From contig FOUN01000012.1 in the NCBI GenBank assembly GCA_900114885.1, positions 1 to 64,000 of the forward strand: a stretch of DNA of 64,000 nt, given 5' to 3'. Of this stretch, positions 17,465 to 27,114 are shown piece by piece (the stretch's first letter is position 1; every line of letters starts with the position of its first letter). The notes under the pieces were generated by a model. That model had not been told where the DNA came from. It searched no databases and saw only the letters and a list, made by a program, of their open reading frames with translations. Source of the stretch: Psychrobacillus psychrodurans (GTDB taxonomy: Bacteria > Bacillota > Bacilli > Bacillales_A > Planococcaceae). The translations under genes were made by a program, and so were the position numbers.

Positions 17465-17504
17465 AAAGAAAAAAGACCTCGATTCTTTTACGAAATCGAA
17501 GGCC
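17465..17504 (-). terminator. Terminator after cccA
   Basis: On the minus strand GGCCTTCGATT (17504 leftwards) pairs with AATCGAGGTC, with one G-U pair and a bulge, and is followed by UUUUUUCUUUUUU. It separates cccA from trmK-yqfO. Confidence 0.82.
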
Positions 17505-17518
17505 TTCTTATTGAGTTA

Positions 17519-17893
17519 CTATTCTAACGATGTTATCCATGCCGCCATAGCGTCTAGATTTTCTTCAGGTACTAAACCAGCTGGCATTGCACCTTTACCA
17601 TTTGCTAATACATCTTTAATTTCGTCTTCAGATAGTTCAGTATCAACTAATGAAGGAAAAGCACCTTGTCCTTCATAACTATTACCGTGACAACCGATAC
17701 ATTTACCTTGAGCAAGAGCTTCTGGATCGAATTCTCCAGCTGACGCATCTTCTCCGCCTTCTGTTCCTTCTCCATGTTCTTCAGTTGCAGCCATTTCTTC
17801 TTTGTTACCTACGCCATCCATAGACAAGAAGAAAATTAAACCAATACCAAAAGCCATAATTAAGATAAATGGAATTATTGGATTTCTTTGCAT
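17519..17893 (-). CDS. cccA: Cytochrome c550, membrane-anchored
   Basis: The 124-residue protein has an N-terminal membrane anchor (about residues 8-25), an acidic linker (EEMAATEEHGEGTEGGEDASAGEFD), and a single heme domain. Heme is held by CIGCH (near residue 65) with axial methionine in AMPAG. It carries electrons on the outer face of the membrane to terminal oxidases. B. subtilis CccA has the same layout and lies next to trmK and sigA. Here an acyl-CoA dehydrogenase gene lies between cccA and the sigA region. The ATG follows AAGGGAGGGTTAACT. Confidence 0.92.
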   Translation of the reverse strand: MQRNPIIPFILIMAFGIGLIFFLSMDGVGNKEEMAATEEHGEGTEGGEDASAGEFDPEALAQGKCIGCHGNSYEGQGAFPSLVDTELSEDEIKDVLANGKGAMPAGLVPEENLDAMAAWITSLE

Positions 17894-18044
17894 AGTTAAC
17901 CCTCCCTTTTAATACAATCTTTTCTAATATAGAATTAGTCAACATTTACATTGTACTGCATTCTAGTTAAAACGAAAAGTCTTATGGGATAAGTTTTCTT
18001 ACATTGTGACAATTTGGACATAATTTTTCGTGTTTTTTCTACAT

Positions 18045-19184
18045 TTAGCAACCAATATGTCGAGCTATTACCATTCTCTGTACTTCGGAAGTTCCTTCTC
18101 CAATTTCCAGTAATTTAGCATCTCGCATATATCTTTCTACTTCATACTCTTTCATATACCCATAACCACCATGTATTTGAATAGCTTGATCTGCTACTTC
18201 CATTGCAATTTCAGATGCATATAATTTACACATAGACGCTTCTTTTCCAAATGCCCGTCCCTGATCTTTCAACCATGCTGCTTTGTGTACCATTGTGCGT
18301 GCAAGCTCAATTTTCATCGCCATATCTGCCAATTTAAATTGTGTTACCTGGAACTCAGAAAGTGTCTTTCCAAACTGCTTGCGCTCTTTAGAATAACGGA
18401 GAGCTCTGTCAAAAGCTGCTTGTGCAATCCCTACTGCCATTGCTCCTATACCAATTCGACCACCGTCAAGCGTTACAAGGAATTGTTTGAATCCATTTCC
18501 TTTCTCACCTAACAAGTTTTCCTGAGGCACACGTACATTTTCTAATACTAGCTCAGTTGTGTTAGATGCATTCAAACCCATTTTCTCGTAGTTATCGATA
18601 ATAGAGAAACCTTCTGAATCTGTAGGAACAATAATCGCCGAAATTTCTTTTTTTCCATCCTTCACATCAGTAATTGCTGTTAATGCTAAGTGTTTTGCAT
18701 AGCTAGCATTCGTTATAAAAGCTTTGTTTCCATTAATAACAAAATCATTGCCATCAACTTTTGCAGTTGTCTGCGTACCACCTGCATCTGACCCTGCGTT
18801 AGGCTCGGTTAAACCAAAGGCACCGAATGATTCTCCTGTACATACTGGAACCAAGTATTTTTGTTTTTGTTCTTCTGTACCAAATAGGTTAAGTGGAGCA
18901 CCGCCAAGAGATATATGTGCAGAATAGGTAATTCCTGTGGAAGCACATGCTCTACTCAATTCTTCTGTAACTATTGCAAAACTAACTGTATCTGCTCCTG
19001 ATCCACCATACTCTTCTGAAAACGGTAAGCCCATCATCCCCATGTCGGCTAACTGTTTAAAGATTTCTTTTGGGAACGCTTTCGTTTTATCGCGCTCAAT
19101 TGCTCCTGGTGCAACAACTTCATCCGAAAACTCACGAATTGTTTTACGGATCATGTTATGTTCCTGAGTTAAATCAAAATTCAT
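18045..19184 (-). CDS. Acyl-CoA dehydrogenase (short-chain/butyryl type)
   Basis: The 379-residue flavoenzyme oxidises acyl-CoA to trans-2-enoyl-CoA in fatty-acid degradation. Visible motifs are FGLTEPNAGSDAGG (FAD/substrate signature), VFITNA-type NKAFITNASYAK, the flavin segment ERKQFGK, QIHGGYGYMKEYEVERYMRDA, and the catalytic-glutamate region IGEGTSEVQR. I choose the ATG at 19184, because the AAAGGGG Shine-Dalgarno abuts an ATG at 19193. A cre-like site overlaps the transcription start, implying CcpA repression by good carbon sources. The gene is not part of the B. subtilis order here, so it is an insertion between cccA and rpoD. Chain-length preference cannot be told from sequence. Confidence 0.9.
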   Translation of the reverse strand: MNFDLTQEHNMIRKTIREFSDEVVAPGAIERDKTKAFPKEIFKQLADMGMMGLPFSEEYGGSGADTVSFAIVTEELSRACASTGITYSAHISLGGAPLNLFGTEEQKQKYLVPVCTGESFGAFGLTEPNAGSDAGGTQTTAKVDGNDFVINGNKAFITNASYAKHLALTAITDVKDGKKEISAIIVPTDSEGFSIIDNYEKMGLNASNTTELVLENVRVPQENLLGEKGNGFKQFLVTLDGGRIGIGAMAVGIAQAAFDRALRYSKERKQFGKTLSEFQVTQFKLADMAMKIELARTMVHKAAWLKDQGRAFGKEASMCKLYASEIAMEVADQAIQIHGGYGYMKEYEVERYMRDAKLLEIGEGTSEVQRMVIARHIGC

Positions 19185-19205
19185 TTCTTCCATCCCCTTT
19201 GTAAA

Positions 19206-19231
19206 TAAAAACGCTTACAATTACTATTATA
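19206..19231 (-). promoter_or_regulatory. cre-like CcpA site and -10 box of the acyl-CoA dehydrogenase gene
   Basis: On the minus strand TTGTAAGCGTTTTTA (19220-19206) fits the cre consensus WTGNAANCGNWNNCW with one mismatch. A TATAAT -10 box (19231-19226) lies just upstream, so the site covers the start of transcription. Catabolite repression of fatty-acid oxidation genes in this way is common in Bacillus. Confidence 0.6.
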
Positions 19232-19260
19232 CTAAAAATATTAGAAATTCAAAGATTTAT

Positions 19261-19439
19261 TATTAGAAAAGCACAAGCAACCTTTAAGACAAAAGCTAAG
19301 TAAGCCACCTGGCATTGCCTTCCTCCACGGAAAGTGTCCACTTGAAACGGAAATTGGTAGTGCTATTAGATATTTTATTCTTCAAAATACGTAGCTCATT
19401 GAGTTCAAGGCACAAAACTATAACTTTCTTCCCTATTAA
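19261..19439. other. Gene-free stretch with a decayed R1 repeat
   Basis: No gene is seen between the acyl-CoA dehydrogenase promoter and the terminator at 19440. At 19329-19357 the sequence CCACGGAAAGTGTCCACTTG then AAACGGAAAT matches the 3' end of the R1 repeats (CCGCGGAAAGCGTCCGCGTG then AAACGGAAAT) with several changes; the 5' part is hardly recognisable. Confidence 0.5.
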
Positions 19440-19486
19440 AAAATACCAACAATCAGTCACATTTAGTGAATAGTTGTTGGTATTTT
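19440..19486 (-). terminator. Terminator after the membrane protein gene
   Basis: A 13-bp stem (AAAATACCAACAA at 19440-19452 with TTGTTGGTATTTT at 19474-19486) is followed on the minus strand by further U residues. It lies 20 bases past the stop at 19507. Confidence 0.82.
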
Positions 19487-19506
19487 ATCGTTATATGTAA
19501 TAGTAA

Positions 19507-20064
19507 TTAATTGAATATAAAATAACCGATAATTAATAAAATCCCTAAAATCCCAGAAATACTAAAATATACTAACTTCATCAGTAATCCAGAGAAAAGC
19601 CATAACAAACAATTACCAAATATTAAACCAATTAATAATAATGGGTTATCTCCAAAGTAAATATCCCATACTTTAAAAGATAATGCTAATAATAATAAAG
19701 CAGAAAATACAAACAGGAGCGGTGCCATCACTGATTTATTTTTTACTAGTTTAATAGCTATGTATAAAAAAGAAAGAATAGCAATTGCAACAAGAATAAT
19801 GGGTATAAAGATTGCGGTTGTTGCAACAAACAAGGAAGCTAATAATATTGCGGTTAATAAACCGACTATAGTATACAATATTACTTTAGTTTTTTGTTTT
19901 TTAGCTAATACTGCCTTAGAGGCATTCTCCGTTTGTTCGTCCCCATTATTTTCACCTTGGGCGTATAAAGCGAGAAGAAAATCACAATAATGCTCGGGTA
20001 ATAACTTGTTTTTTTTCCAAAATGAAATTTCATTCATTATAATTTGCTTACGTTGCAGCGACAT
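19507..20064 (-). CDS. Multi-pass membrane protein of unknown function
   Basis: I do not recognise a named family. The 185-residue protein starts with about 50 cytoplasmic residues (SLQRKQIIMNEISFWKKNKLLPEHYCDFLLALYAQGE), an amphipathic N-terminus reminiscent of DUF2157-type proteins. Five or six hydrophobic helices fill the rest. The ATG at 20064 follows GAGGACTAGAT with good spacing, better than the upstream in-frame ATG at 20082. It lies directly downstream of rpoD with 86 bases between and has its own terminator, so it may be read from the rpoD transcript. Confidence 0.7.
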   Translation of the reverse strand: MSLQRKQIIMNEISFWKKNKLLPEHYCDFLLALYAQGENNGDEQTENASKAVLAKKQKTKVILYTIVGLLTAILLASLFVATTAIFIPIILVAIAILSFLYIAIKLVKNKSVMAPLLFVFSALLLLALSFKVWDIYFGDNPLLLIGLIFGNCLLWLFSGLLMKLVYFSISGILGILLIIGYFIFN

Positions 20065-20150
20065 ATCTAGTCCTCTTTTCATCTGGTAAAACCAGTATTG
20101 TAAGATTCATAGAACTTAGAAAAAGACACCCATAGTGGATGTCTTCCATT

Positions 20151-21275
20151 CTATTCTAAAAAGTCTTTAAGACGTTTACTTCTAGAAGGGTGACGCAGTT
20201 TTCGTAATGCTTTTGCCTCTATCTGACGAATACGCTCACGCGTAACTCCAAATACTTTTCCAACCTCTTCAAGTGTTCTCGTACGACCATCATCCAGACC
20301 GAAACGCAGGCGTAATACATTTTCTTCTCTGTCTGTTAGTGTATCCAAGACATCTTCCAATTGTTCTTTAAGAAGCTCATAAGCAGCGTGGTCAGAGGGA
20401 GACTGCGCATCTGCATCTTCAATAAAATCACCTAAATGAGAATCATCCTCTTCACCAATAGGTGTTTCTAAAGAAACCGGTTCTTGGGCAATTTTCAATA
20501 TTTCACGTACTTTTTCTGCAGGCAAGTCCATTTCTTCCCCAATTTCTTCAGGAGAAGGTTCACGACCTAAATCTTGCAATAATTGACGTTGAACACGAAT
20601 TAACTTATTTATAGTTTCTACCATATGCACAGGAATACGAATTGTTCTAGCTTGGTCAGCAATTGCACGTGTTATTGCTTGACGTATCCACCATGTAGCG
20701 TAAGTACTAAATTTGAACCCTTTACGATGATCAAATTTCTCTACAGCTTTGATAAGCCCCATATTACCTTCTTGAATAAGGTCTAAAAATAGCATACCAC
20801 GCCCAACATAACGTTTTGCAATACTTACAACTAATCGCAGGTTTGCTTCAGCTAAACGTTTTCTAGCTTCTTCATCGCCTTGCTCAATACGTTCTGCTAG
20901 AGCAACCTCTTCAGAAGCTTTTAGTAAGTCTACTCTCCCTATTTCCTTTAAGTACATACGAACAGGGTCATTGATCTTGACGCCAGGTGGAACACTTAAA
21001 TCATTTAAGTCAAAGGTTTCTTCTTTACCTTTCATTAAGCGATCCAAATCTTCTTCATCACCATCTTTACGACTAAGCTCAATATTTCTACCTTCAAGAT
21101 TATCAATGAACTCTTCGATTTGATCAGATTCAAGTTCAAAATGAGCTAATTTTTCTGCAATATCATGATATGTTAACTCACCATTTTTTTTACCTAATTC
21201 GATTAATTGTTTTTTTGCCTCTTCTAATGATAATTCAATATCTGTTTCTTTTGTACGTTCGGACTTGTCCGCCAT
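20151..21275 (-). CDS. rpoD: RNA polymerase primary sigma factor (SigA/RpoD)
   Basis: The 374-residue protein is the housekeeping sigma factor. It has region 1.1-like N-terminus, region 1.2 ([16 protein letters not shown]), region 2 ([62 protein letters not shown] contains 2.1-2.4), region 3, and region 4 with the -35 helix-turn-helix ([27 protein letters not shown]). Length and motifs are those of Bacillus SigA. The ATG follows AGGAGGAATTCTT. It is 28 bases downstream of dnaG, forming the conserved dnaG-rpoD macromolecular synthesis operon. Confidence 0.97.
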   Translation of the reverse strand: MADKSERTKETDIELSLEEAKKQLIELGKKNGELTYHDIAEKLAHFELESDQIEEFIDNLEGRNIELSRKDGDEEDLDRLMKGKEETFDLNDLSVPPGVKINDPVRMYLKEIGRVDLLKASEEVALAERIEQGDEEARKRLAEANLRLVVSIAKRYVGRGMLFLDLIQEGNMGLIKAVEKFDHRKGFKFSTYATWWIRQAITRAIADQARTIRIPVHMVETINKLIRVQRQLLQDLGREPSPEEIGEEMDLPAEKVREILKIAQEPVSLETPIGEEDDSHLGDFIEDADAQSPSDHAAYELLKEQLEDVLDTLTDREENVLRLRFGLDDGRTRTLEEVGKVFGVTRERIRQIEAKALRKLRHPSRSKRLKDFLE

Positions 21276-21303
21276 AAGAATTCCTCCTTTTACTACCGGA
21301 TAG

Positions 21304-23133
21304 TTACTCTAAAGTTTCCAAAGACTTTTTCAACTGAATAGCTTCTTGGGCCAGTTCCAATGCCTTGGAAATATCACTCATTTTTTCTGCTTCTTTTGCT
21401 TCATGTAACTTACGTGAAATACGTAGTTCAATCCGGTATTTTCGTATATGGCGCAAACAGTCCATGACTTCCTCTGTTTCATGCTCTGGATCACGTTCTG
21501 AGAGCGCTGCTTCCATTACTATTTTTCTTAACTGTGCATCATTTAATACTTCTAAAAAACGTTGAAAATCACCATCTGGATACTCTTCGTAAAATCCAGT
21601 TAATCGAACAAACACCACTTCATAAGCATCTCTGATAAAACATTGATCATCCAAATTCCTTCTTGCAATATCAATTACACTAGGATTGTGAAGCATATGG
21701 GAAAGTAATATTCGCTCTGCTCTTTCGTCTGCAGATATTGCTTTCTTTATCTTCGTCATTTCCGGTTTAATTGTTAAAGGAAGGGATGATTCCTGCTTAG
21801 ATTGTTTTGCTTGCTTTCCTTGAATTTTACGTAAATGTTGGTAAATAGCTTCTTCTGATACATTAGTTTCTTGTGAAAGCTGACGAATATACAAATCACG
21901 TTCAACTGATGAACTTCTATCACTCAGTATTTCCAATATTTCTTGGATATACTGTAAAGTATCATTTTCATTGTTAAAATTTTTATCTCTCTTTGAAACA
22001 ATCATCATAAATGATAAATATGAATGTGGCTTTTCAATAATCTTTGTTCGAAATGCTTCTTCCCCATAATTTTTAATGTAATCATCGGGATCCATTGCAT
22101 CTGGAATAATTGCAATCTCCGTTTGTATTTGATGGGCTTGTAAAGCAGTAGAAGCCTTTTTAGCTGCTTCCATACCTGCACGATCACCATCAAAACAAAG
22201 CGTGACATTTGAAGTGAGTCTATTTAGTTTGGTTATATGAGTTGACGTCAATGCTGTACCCATAGTTGCAATTCCATTGCCAATACCTGCCTTAGATGCA
22301 GCAATAACATCGAGAAAACCTTCAAAAACAATTACATTACGTTGTTTCCGAATATCTAATCTTGCTTTGTCTAAATTATAAAGTACATGGCTCTTTTGGA
22401 ATATAGGCGATTCTGGACTATTTAGGTACTTGACCTCATTTTCGTTCTTTTCCAGTATTCTACCAGAAAAGGCAATAACATACCCGGTTTCATCAAATAC
22501 CGGAAACATAATTCTTCCTCGAAACCGATCGAAATACTTTAATTCATTTTCTTTTCGGATAATGAGACCAGTTTTCTCAATTTCTTGTAAATCCATACCT
22601 TTACGTTCAAGTAACGTAGTTAAAGCATCCCATTTAGGAAGGGACCACCCTATCTTATACTTTTCGATAATCTCCTTAGAAAACCCTCTTTCCTCGAGGT
22701 AATGTAATGCATTTTCTCCTTCCTCGGTATGAAGCAGTAAATGATGGAAATAGTCACTAGCAAACTCATGAGCTTTTCTCATCATGGAAACCTCTTTTGA
22801 AACAGGTGCTTTCGACTCTGTATCCCCAGAAGAACTCTCTTCAATAGTCAATCCAATTCGACTACCAAGTTTACTAACAGCATCTTGAAAAGAAAGATTT
22901 TCAATATCCATTAAAAATGTAATTACATTTCCACCAGCTCCACAACCAAAGCAATGAAAAATTTGCTTTTCATGTGTTACTGAAAAAGATGGTGTCTGTT
23001 CACCATGAAAAGGGCATAAACCAAAATAGTTTCGACCTCTTTTGGTTAGTTGAACATATTCGCTTATGACGTCGACAATATCATTGTTATTTCTAACTTG
23101 TTCGATTACCTCTTCTTCTATACGACCCGACAC
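21304..23133 (-). CDS. dnaG: DNA primase
   Basis: The 609-residue protein makes RNA primers for replication. The N-terminal CHC2 zinc finger is visible ([13 protein letters not shown]...HCFGCGAGG). The TOPRIM core follows, with [16 protein letters not shown] and the metal-binding [17 protein letters not shown]. The C-terminal part (about 450-609) should bind the DnaB-type helicase. The start at 23133 encodes [17 protein letters not shown]. subtilis has yqxD between yqfL and dnaG; no such gene is present here, only 215 bases of AT-rich sequence. Confidence 0.96.
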   Translation of the reverse strand: MSGRIEEEVIEQVRNNNDIVDVISEYVQLTKRGRNYFGLCPFHGEQTPSFSVTHEKQIFHCFGCGAGGNVITFLMDIENLSFQDAVSKLGSRIGLTIEESSSGDTESKAPVSKEVSMMRKAHEFASDYFHHLLLHTEEGENALHYLEERGFSKEIIEKYKIGWSLPKWDALTTLLERKGMDLQEIEKTGLIIRKENELKYFDRFRGRIMFPVFDETGYVIAFSGRILEKNENEVKYLNSPESPIFQKSHVLYNLDKARLDIRKQRNVIVFEGFLDVIAASKAGIGNGIATMGTALTSTHITKLNRLTSNVTLCFDGDRAGMEAAKKASTALQAHQIQTEIAIIPDAMDPDDYIKNYGEEAFRTKIIEKPHSYLSFMMIVSKRDKNFNNENDTLQYIQEILEILSDRSSSVERDLYIRQLSQETNVSEEAIYQHLRKIQGKQAKQSKQESSLPLTIKPEMTKIKKAISADERAERILLSHMLHNPSVIDIARRNLDDQCFIRDAYEVVFVRLTGFYEEYPDGDFQRFLEVLNDAQLRKIVMEAALSERDPEHETEEVMDCLRHIRKYRIELRISRKLHEAKEAEKMSDISKALELAQEAIQLKKSLETLE

Positions 23134-23304
23134 TTTTTCACCATCTTTACTTGCTACTTTAATAATTCGTTAAATGAAAGAAAAATCCTGCAAGAATCGA
23201 CAAAAAAATCATATAAATAATTTTATAATAATTATTTTCCACAAATAACTATTATAAAACATTTTAAACTAATAATCTATTATTATCTATTCGATAGACA
23301 ATAG

Positions 23305-23335
23305 AAAAAACCTTTTCACTATCGTGAATCGGTTT
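23305..23335 (-). terminator. Terminator after yqfL
   Basis: On the minus strand AAACC...TTCAC-GATA-GTGAA...GGTTT forms a two-part stem with a small internal loop, followed by UUUCUAUUG. It separates ccpN-yqfL from dnaG-rpoD. Confidence 0.7.
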
Positions 23336-23348
23336 AAAATCTTCCAAA

Positions 23349-24158
23349 TTATTTTTGTTGTATGTGATTAATTACTACATTAGCAGTCTCTTCCACCGCT
23401 CTGTTCGTCACATCAATTACAATACAACCAATTTTTTTAGCGATTTTCTCAAAGTGATCAATTTCTTCATTGATTCTTTCTATTTTAGCATAACTTGCAT
23501 CATCATTTAAACCAATTGCTTTCAATCTTTCTTTTCTAATAGAATTTAGTTTTTCTGGAGTAATGACTAATCCTACACATTTTGCTGGATCAACTTGGAA
23601 AAGTTGCTCCGGTGGGTCTACTTCTGGTACAAGTGGAACGTTTGCTACTTTGAATCTTTTGTTCGCCAAATACTGTGATAATGGAGTTTTAGAAGTTCTA
23701 GATACCCCTATAAGTACTATATCCGCTTGAAGTAACCCTCTTGGATCTCTTCCATCGTCATATTTTACTGCAAATTCTATTGCTTCAATTTTTTTAAAAT
23801 AGTCTTCATCTAACTTTCTTACTAAACCAGGTTCTTCAAAAGGTTTTTCATCTAATTCTTTTTCAAATAGATTAATAACCGGTCCTATTAAATCGACAGA
23901 CTCTAAATTATATAAATTACAGTATTCTATTAATGCTTGACGCATTTTTGTTTGTACAAGTGTATACAAGATTATAGCACCTTGCTCTTTAGCAAGTTCT
24001 GTAATTTCTTTAATATGGTCTAAAGAATCAATATGAGTAAATCTCTTAAATTTAGTATGCTGTAGACCAGGTCTAAATTGACTTATTGCCGCTTTTGCTA
24101 CTAGTTCGCCCGTTTCTCCTATAGAATCCGAGACTATAAACAGGTTTAGCATTTTCAT
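23349..24158 (-). CDS. Pyruvate, phosphate dikinase regulatory protein (YqfL)
   Basis: The 269-residue protein belongs to the DUF299 family of bifunctional serine/threonine kinase and Pi-dependent phosphorylases that switch PPDK or PEP synthase off and on. Family features are the N-terminal [18 protein letters not shown] and the P-loop-like [15 protein letters not shown] near residue 150. In B. subtilis YqfL is encoded with CcpN and modulates it, affecting gluconeogenesis. The ATG follows AAGGAGTGAAACG. It lies 11 bases after ccpN in one operon. No PPDK gene is in the window, so the direct target is not known. Confidence 0.92.
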   Translation of the reverse strand: MKMLNLFIVSDSIGETGELVAKAAISQFRPGLQHTKFKRFTHIDSLDHIKEITELAKEQGAIILYTLVQTKMRQALIEYCNLYNLESVDLIGPVINLFEKELDEKPFEEPGLVRKLDEDYFKKIEAIEFAVKYDDGRDPRGLLQADIVLIGVSRTSKTPLSQYLANKRFKVANVPLVPEVDPPEQLFQVDPAKCVGLVITPEKLNSIRKERLKAIGLNDDASYAKIERINEEIDHFEKIAKKIGCIVIDVTNRAVEETANVVINHIQQK

Positions 24159-24169
24159 CGTTTCACTCC

Positions 24170-24808
24170 TTATAGATCATGGTCATCGGCTAATGATAAA
24201 AAGGCTCGAGTAATATTAGTCTTTGTAATTCTACCAATCACTTCTAACCCATTTTTCCCTTCTTTTACAACAGGTAGGGAATCAATTTGTCGACTCATTA
24301 ATTTTTTGGCCACTTCAATAAGTGTATCCTCTTTCAAACAATACGTTATGTTAGGCATCCTTGTCATAATCATATGTACTGGAATTTTGTTTAAATCTTG
24401 GTTGCCAATACTTGTTCGCAAAAAGTCTTTTCTTGAAAGAACTCCTGAAAGCAACGAATTTTTATCAAGGACAAATAATGACCCAACATCCTCTAAAAAC
24501 ATATGACATATAGCATCATATACCGTCATACTTTCATCAACAACTACTGGAATTGATTGAAAATCTTTCACTGTCATTTGTGCTATATTATCTGATATTG
24601 CTTGGCTTGTTTTTTTGCCAGAATAAAAGTACCCCACACGTGGACGAGCATCTAAAAAGCCTGCCATCGTTAATATAGCTAGATCTGGACGTAGCGTGGA
24701 TCTAGTTAATTTCAGTCTCTCCGCAATTTGTTCGCCAGTGATAGGACCGTTTCCTTTTACTATGTCCAAAATTTCATTTTGCCGTTTGTTGAGTTCGATT
24801 GGACTCAC
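24170..24808 (-). CDS. ccpN: Transcriptional repressor CcpN (HTH-CBS)
   Basis: The 212-residue repressor of gluconeogenic genes has an N-terminal winged helix ([57 protein letters not shown]) and two CBS domains (about residues 78-135 and 143-205) that bind ATP/ADP. The GTG at 24808 is the only start that gives the family's N-terminus (M-S-x-I-E-L-N-K-R-Q), although its GAGG lies unusually close (two bases). ccpN and yqfL form an operon. In other Bacillales ccpN follows glyS on the same strand; here glyS is divergent. Confidence 0.92.
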   Translation of the reverse strand: MSPIELNKRQNEILDIVKGNGPITGEQIAERLKLTRSTLRPDLAILTMAGFLDARPRVGYFYSGKKTSQAISDNIAQMTVKDFQSIPVVVDESMTVYDAICHMFLEDVGSLFVLDKNSLLSGVLSRKDFLRTSIGNQDLNKIPVHMIMTRMPNITYCLKEDTLIEVAKKLMSRQIDSLPVVKEGKNGLEVIGRITKTNITRAFLSLADDHDL

Positions 24809-24862
24809 CGCCTCAAAGTGTTATACTTAATACTAAATAATTATATACTACTTTCTAGGTTA

Positions 24863-24891
24863 TTGCGAAGTAAAGTTGCTCATGATACAAT
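24863..24891 (+). promoter_or_regulatory. Sigma-A promoter for glyS
   Basis: TTGCGA (24863-24868) and TACAAT (24886-24891) are 17 bases apart. Transcription would begin near 24898, at the 5' edge of the T-box leader. Confidence 0.7.
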
Positions 24892-24897
24892 AGCAAC

Positions 24898-25095
24898 AAA
24901 TGATAAAGCGTTGAAGAGCATTATAAGTACTACATCCTAAGCGAGTGGGGTCAGTGAAAGCCCACATTGTAGGAAAACGGCAGCTTGGAGCTTATGCTTT
25001 TAAAGAGGATTGTTTTTTAACAATCAATCGGGGTGGAACCGCGGGTTAATAACTCGTCCCCGGGCACTTATTGCCCGGAGACGAGTTATTTTGTG
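24898..25095 (+). promoter_or_regulatory. T-box riboswitch (glycine) upstream of glyS
   Basis: The leader contains the T-box sequence GGGTGGAACCGCG (25031-25043), a preceding stem III region, and a long intrinsic terminator (25048-25095, stem of about 19 bp ending in TTTTG). Stem I spans roughly 24910-25000. The GGC followed by A at 24979-24981 is a plausible glycine specifier codon. Uncharged tRNA-Gly should stabilise the antiterminator and turn glyS on. The specifier assignment is an inference from position; the T-box itself is clear. Confidence 0.93.
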
Positions 25096-25134
25096 TTCCG
25101 GGATAAAGTGACAAAATTTAATGGAGGTTATCAA

Positions 25135-26517
25135 ATGACAATTACAATGGAAAACGTAGTTAGTTTAGCAAAACAAAGAGGTTTTGTATTTCCTGGATCT
25201 GAAATTTATGGTGGTTTAGCTAATACATGGGATTACGGCCCCCTTGGTGTGGAACTAAAAAATAACGTCAAAAAAGCTTGGTGGAAAAAATTTGTTCAAG
25301 AATCACCTTATAACGTAGGTTTAGATGCAGCTATTTTGATGAATCCTAAAACTTGGGTTGCATCTGGTCATATAGGTAACTTTAATGATCCAATGATTGA
25401 CTGTAAGAAATGTAAATCTCGTCATCGAGTAGATAAAATCATTGAAGATGCACTAGACAAAAAAGGTATTGAAATGGTAATAGACGGCCTTTCATTTGAG
25501 AAGATGGAAGAAATCATGAAAGAGCACAATGTTGTTTGTCCGTCATGTGGTGCTTTTGATTACACAGAGATTCGCCAATTCAACTTAATGTTCAAAACGT
25601 TCCAAGGTGTAACTGAAGCTTCTACAAATGAAATCTTCTTACGCCCTGAGACTGCACAAGGTATTTTCGTAAATTATAAAAACGTTCAACGCTCTATGCG
25701 CAAAAAAATGCCTTTCGGTATTGCACAGGTAGGTAAAAGTTTCCGTAACGAAATTACACCAGGAAATTTCACATTCCGTACAAGAGAGTTCGAACAAATG
25801 GAACTAGAATTCTTCTGCAAGCCCGGCGAAGATATGGAATGGTTTGAATTCTGGCGTAATTATTGTAAAGAATGGTTATTAAACTTAGGTGTGTCTGAGG
25901 ATACAATTCGTTTACGTGACCATTCAGAAGATGAACTTTCTCATTACTCTAACGCAACAACAGATATCGAATATAAATTCCCATTCGGTTGGGGTGAGCT
26001 GTGGGGTATTGCAGATAGAACTGATTTTGATTTAAAACAGCATATGGAGCATTCTGGAGAAGATTTCAATTATATTGACCCAGTAACAAACGAACGTTAT
26101 GTACCGTATTGTATCGAACCTTCTCTAGGAGCTGACCGTGTAACATTAGCATTCCTCTGTGAAGCATTTGATGAGGAAGAATTAGAAGGTGGCGATGTAC
26201 GTACTGTATTACGCTTCCACCCTGCATTAGCACCAGTTAAAGCAGCAATTTTACCACTTTCTAAAAAATTGTCTGAAGGAGCAACTTCTTTGTTTTCAGA
26301 TTTAAGCAAGCACTTCATGGTGGAGTATGATGAATCCCAATCTATTGGTAAACGTTACCGTCGACAAGATGAAATCGGTACTCCTTTCTGCATCACATAT
26401 GATTTCGATTCAGAAACAGATGGCCAAGTTACTGTACGTCACCGTGATTCGATGGAACAAACTAGAATGCCAATTGCAGATGTAATAGAATACATCGAAA
26501 ATCATTTGCAATTTTGA
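25135..26517 (+). CDS. glyS: Glycine--tRNA ligase, single-chain dimeric type
   Basis: The 460-residue class II synthetase charges tRNA-Gly. It is the homodimeric bacterial/archaeal/eukaryotic-like form: [28 protein letters not shown] near the N-terminus, motif 2 in [25 protein letters not shown], motif 3 in SLGADRV, and a C-terminal anticodon-binding domain with [16 protein letters not shown]. Staphylococcus uses this form, whereas B. subtilis uses the tetrameric GlyQ/GlyS at the same locus. The ATG at 25135 follows TGGAGGTTATCAA. It is controlled by the T-box and has a strong terminator. It is the only gene between ccpN and recO and is on the opposite strand from both. Confidence 0.95.
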   Translation: MTITMENVVSLAKQRGFVFPGSEIYGGLANTWDYGPLGVELKNNVKKAWWKKFVQESPYNVGLDAAILMNPKTWVASGHIGNFNDPMIDCKKCKSRHRVDKIIEDALDKKGIEMVIDGLSFEKMEEIMKEHNVVCPSCGAFDYTEIRQFNLMFKTFQGVTEASTNEIFLRPETAQGIFVNYKNVQRSMRKKMPFGIAQVGKSFRNEITPGNFTFRTREFEQMELEFFCKPGEDMEWFEFWRNYCKEWLLNLGVSEDTIRLRDHSEDELSHYSNATTDIEYKFPFGWGELWGIADRTDFDLKQHMEHSGEDFNYIDPVTNERYVPYCIEPSLGADRVTLAFLCEAFDEEELEGGDVRTVLRFHPALAPVKAAILPLSKKLSEGATSLFSDLSKHFMVEYDESQSIGKRYRRQDEIGTPFCITYDFDSETDGQVTVRHRDSMEQTRMPIADVIEYIENHLQF

Positions 26518-26550
26518 TATTAAGTCACTATTGAGTGATTGTTAAAAATA

Positions 26551-26600
26551 AACGCAAGAATGTTGTTCGCCACCTTGAACAATATTCTTGCGTTTTGCTT
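26551..26600 (+). terminator. Terminator after glyS
   Basis: An 18-bp stem (26551-26568 with 26577-26594, one G-U pair) around an eight-base loop is followed by TTGCTTT. Left arm begins AACGCAAGAAT. Confidence 0.85.
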
Positions 26601-26644
26601 TGCCAATTTAAAAACGAGTAATGAATACATGTAGATGCTTCTAC

Positions 26645-26761
26645 ACGGATATGTGCTGCTGCACACTACGCATGAGCCCTCAAGGATGGTCGCTGACGCT
26701 CCTTCATCCTTTTTGAAGTCTCATTCTTCGCGCTCATGCGGCTTGGAAAGCTCACATCCTA
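26645..26761 (+). repeat. Dispersed structured repeat, family R3, copy 1
   Basis: The segment from ACGGATATGTG to CTCACATCC contains nested inverted repeats: GCATGAGC with GCTCATGC, and GGATG with CATCC, around CGCTGACGCTCCTTC. The first two-thirds recur at 39796-39890 with about three quarters identity (ACGCATGAGCC, TTCATCCTTTTTGAA). No coding potential is convincing. It lies in the 1.1-kb gene-free block after glyS (26601-27723). Confidence 0.65.
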
Positions 26762-26859
26762 GCTATCAGTGGTAATTCAGAAATCAGATTCTAAAATGAC
26801 ACGATAATGCATTTGAAATATATAAAACCTTTAAAATTAATGGTCAAGTTTTCCATTCC

Positions 26860-26985
26860 GCAAGTAAATCATCTCTAAGCGCAACTAACTAACTAATAAT
26901 CGCAAGTAACCTGTTTGGCAGCGCAAGTAAAATCCACATGAACGCAAGTATCCACCGATTCAAAGCAAGTAACTGTCAATTAAGA
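26860..26985 (+). repeat. Six-unit array of GCAAGTAA motifs with exact 21-bp period
   Basis: The motif GCAAGTAA (or GCAACTAA, GCAAGTAT) starts at 26860, 26881, 26902, 26923, 26944 and 26965, exactly 21 bases apart each time. Four of the six are preceded by C. The 13 bases between motifs differ in every unit. Two helical turns per unit would place all motifs on one face of the DNA. A single GCAAGTAA occurs at 39931 in the related block. It is not a CRISPR array, since both motif and spacer are far too short. Confidence 0.85.
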
Positions 26986-27114
26986 GATGCCTTCTACACG
27001 TCTGTTTGCTGCTGCTTAAGCTATGATTTATTCATCTATTTTGTGTTGCATAACTTTTGATTTATTTCATAGTACTTAAAACACTTACTTTGCTCTATCT
27101 TAAAGTTAAGATTA

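Noticed and set aside
25033-25134. Open frame that extends glyS 34 codons upstream
   Set aside because: It runs through the T-box and its terminator, which are non-coding RNA. The strong Shine-Dalgarno points to ATG 25135.
26860-26985. Possible CRISPR array
   Set aside because: The repeat is 8-9 bases and the spacing 21 bases, far below CRISPR sizes, and no cas gene is in the window.
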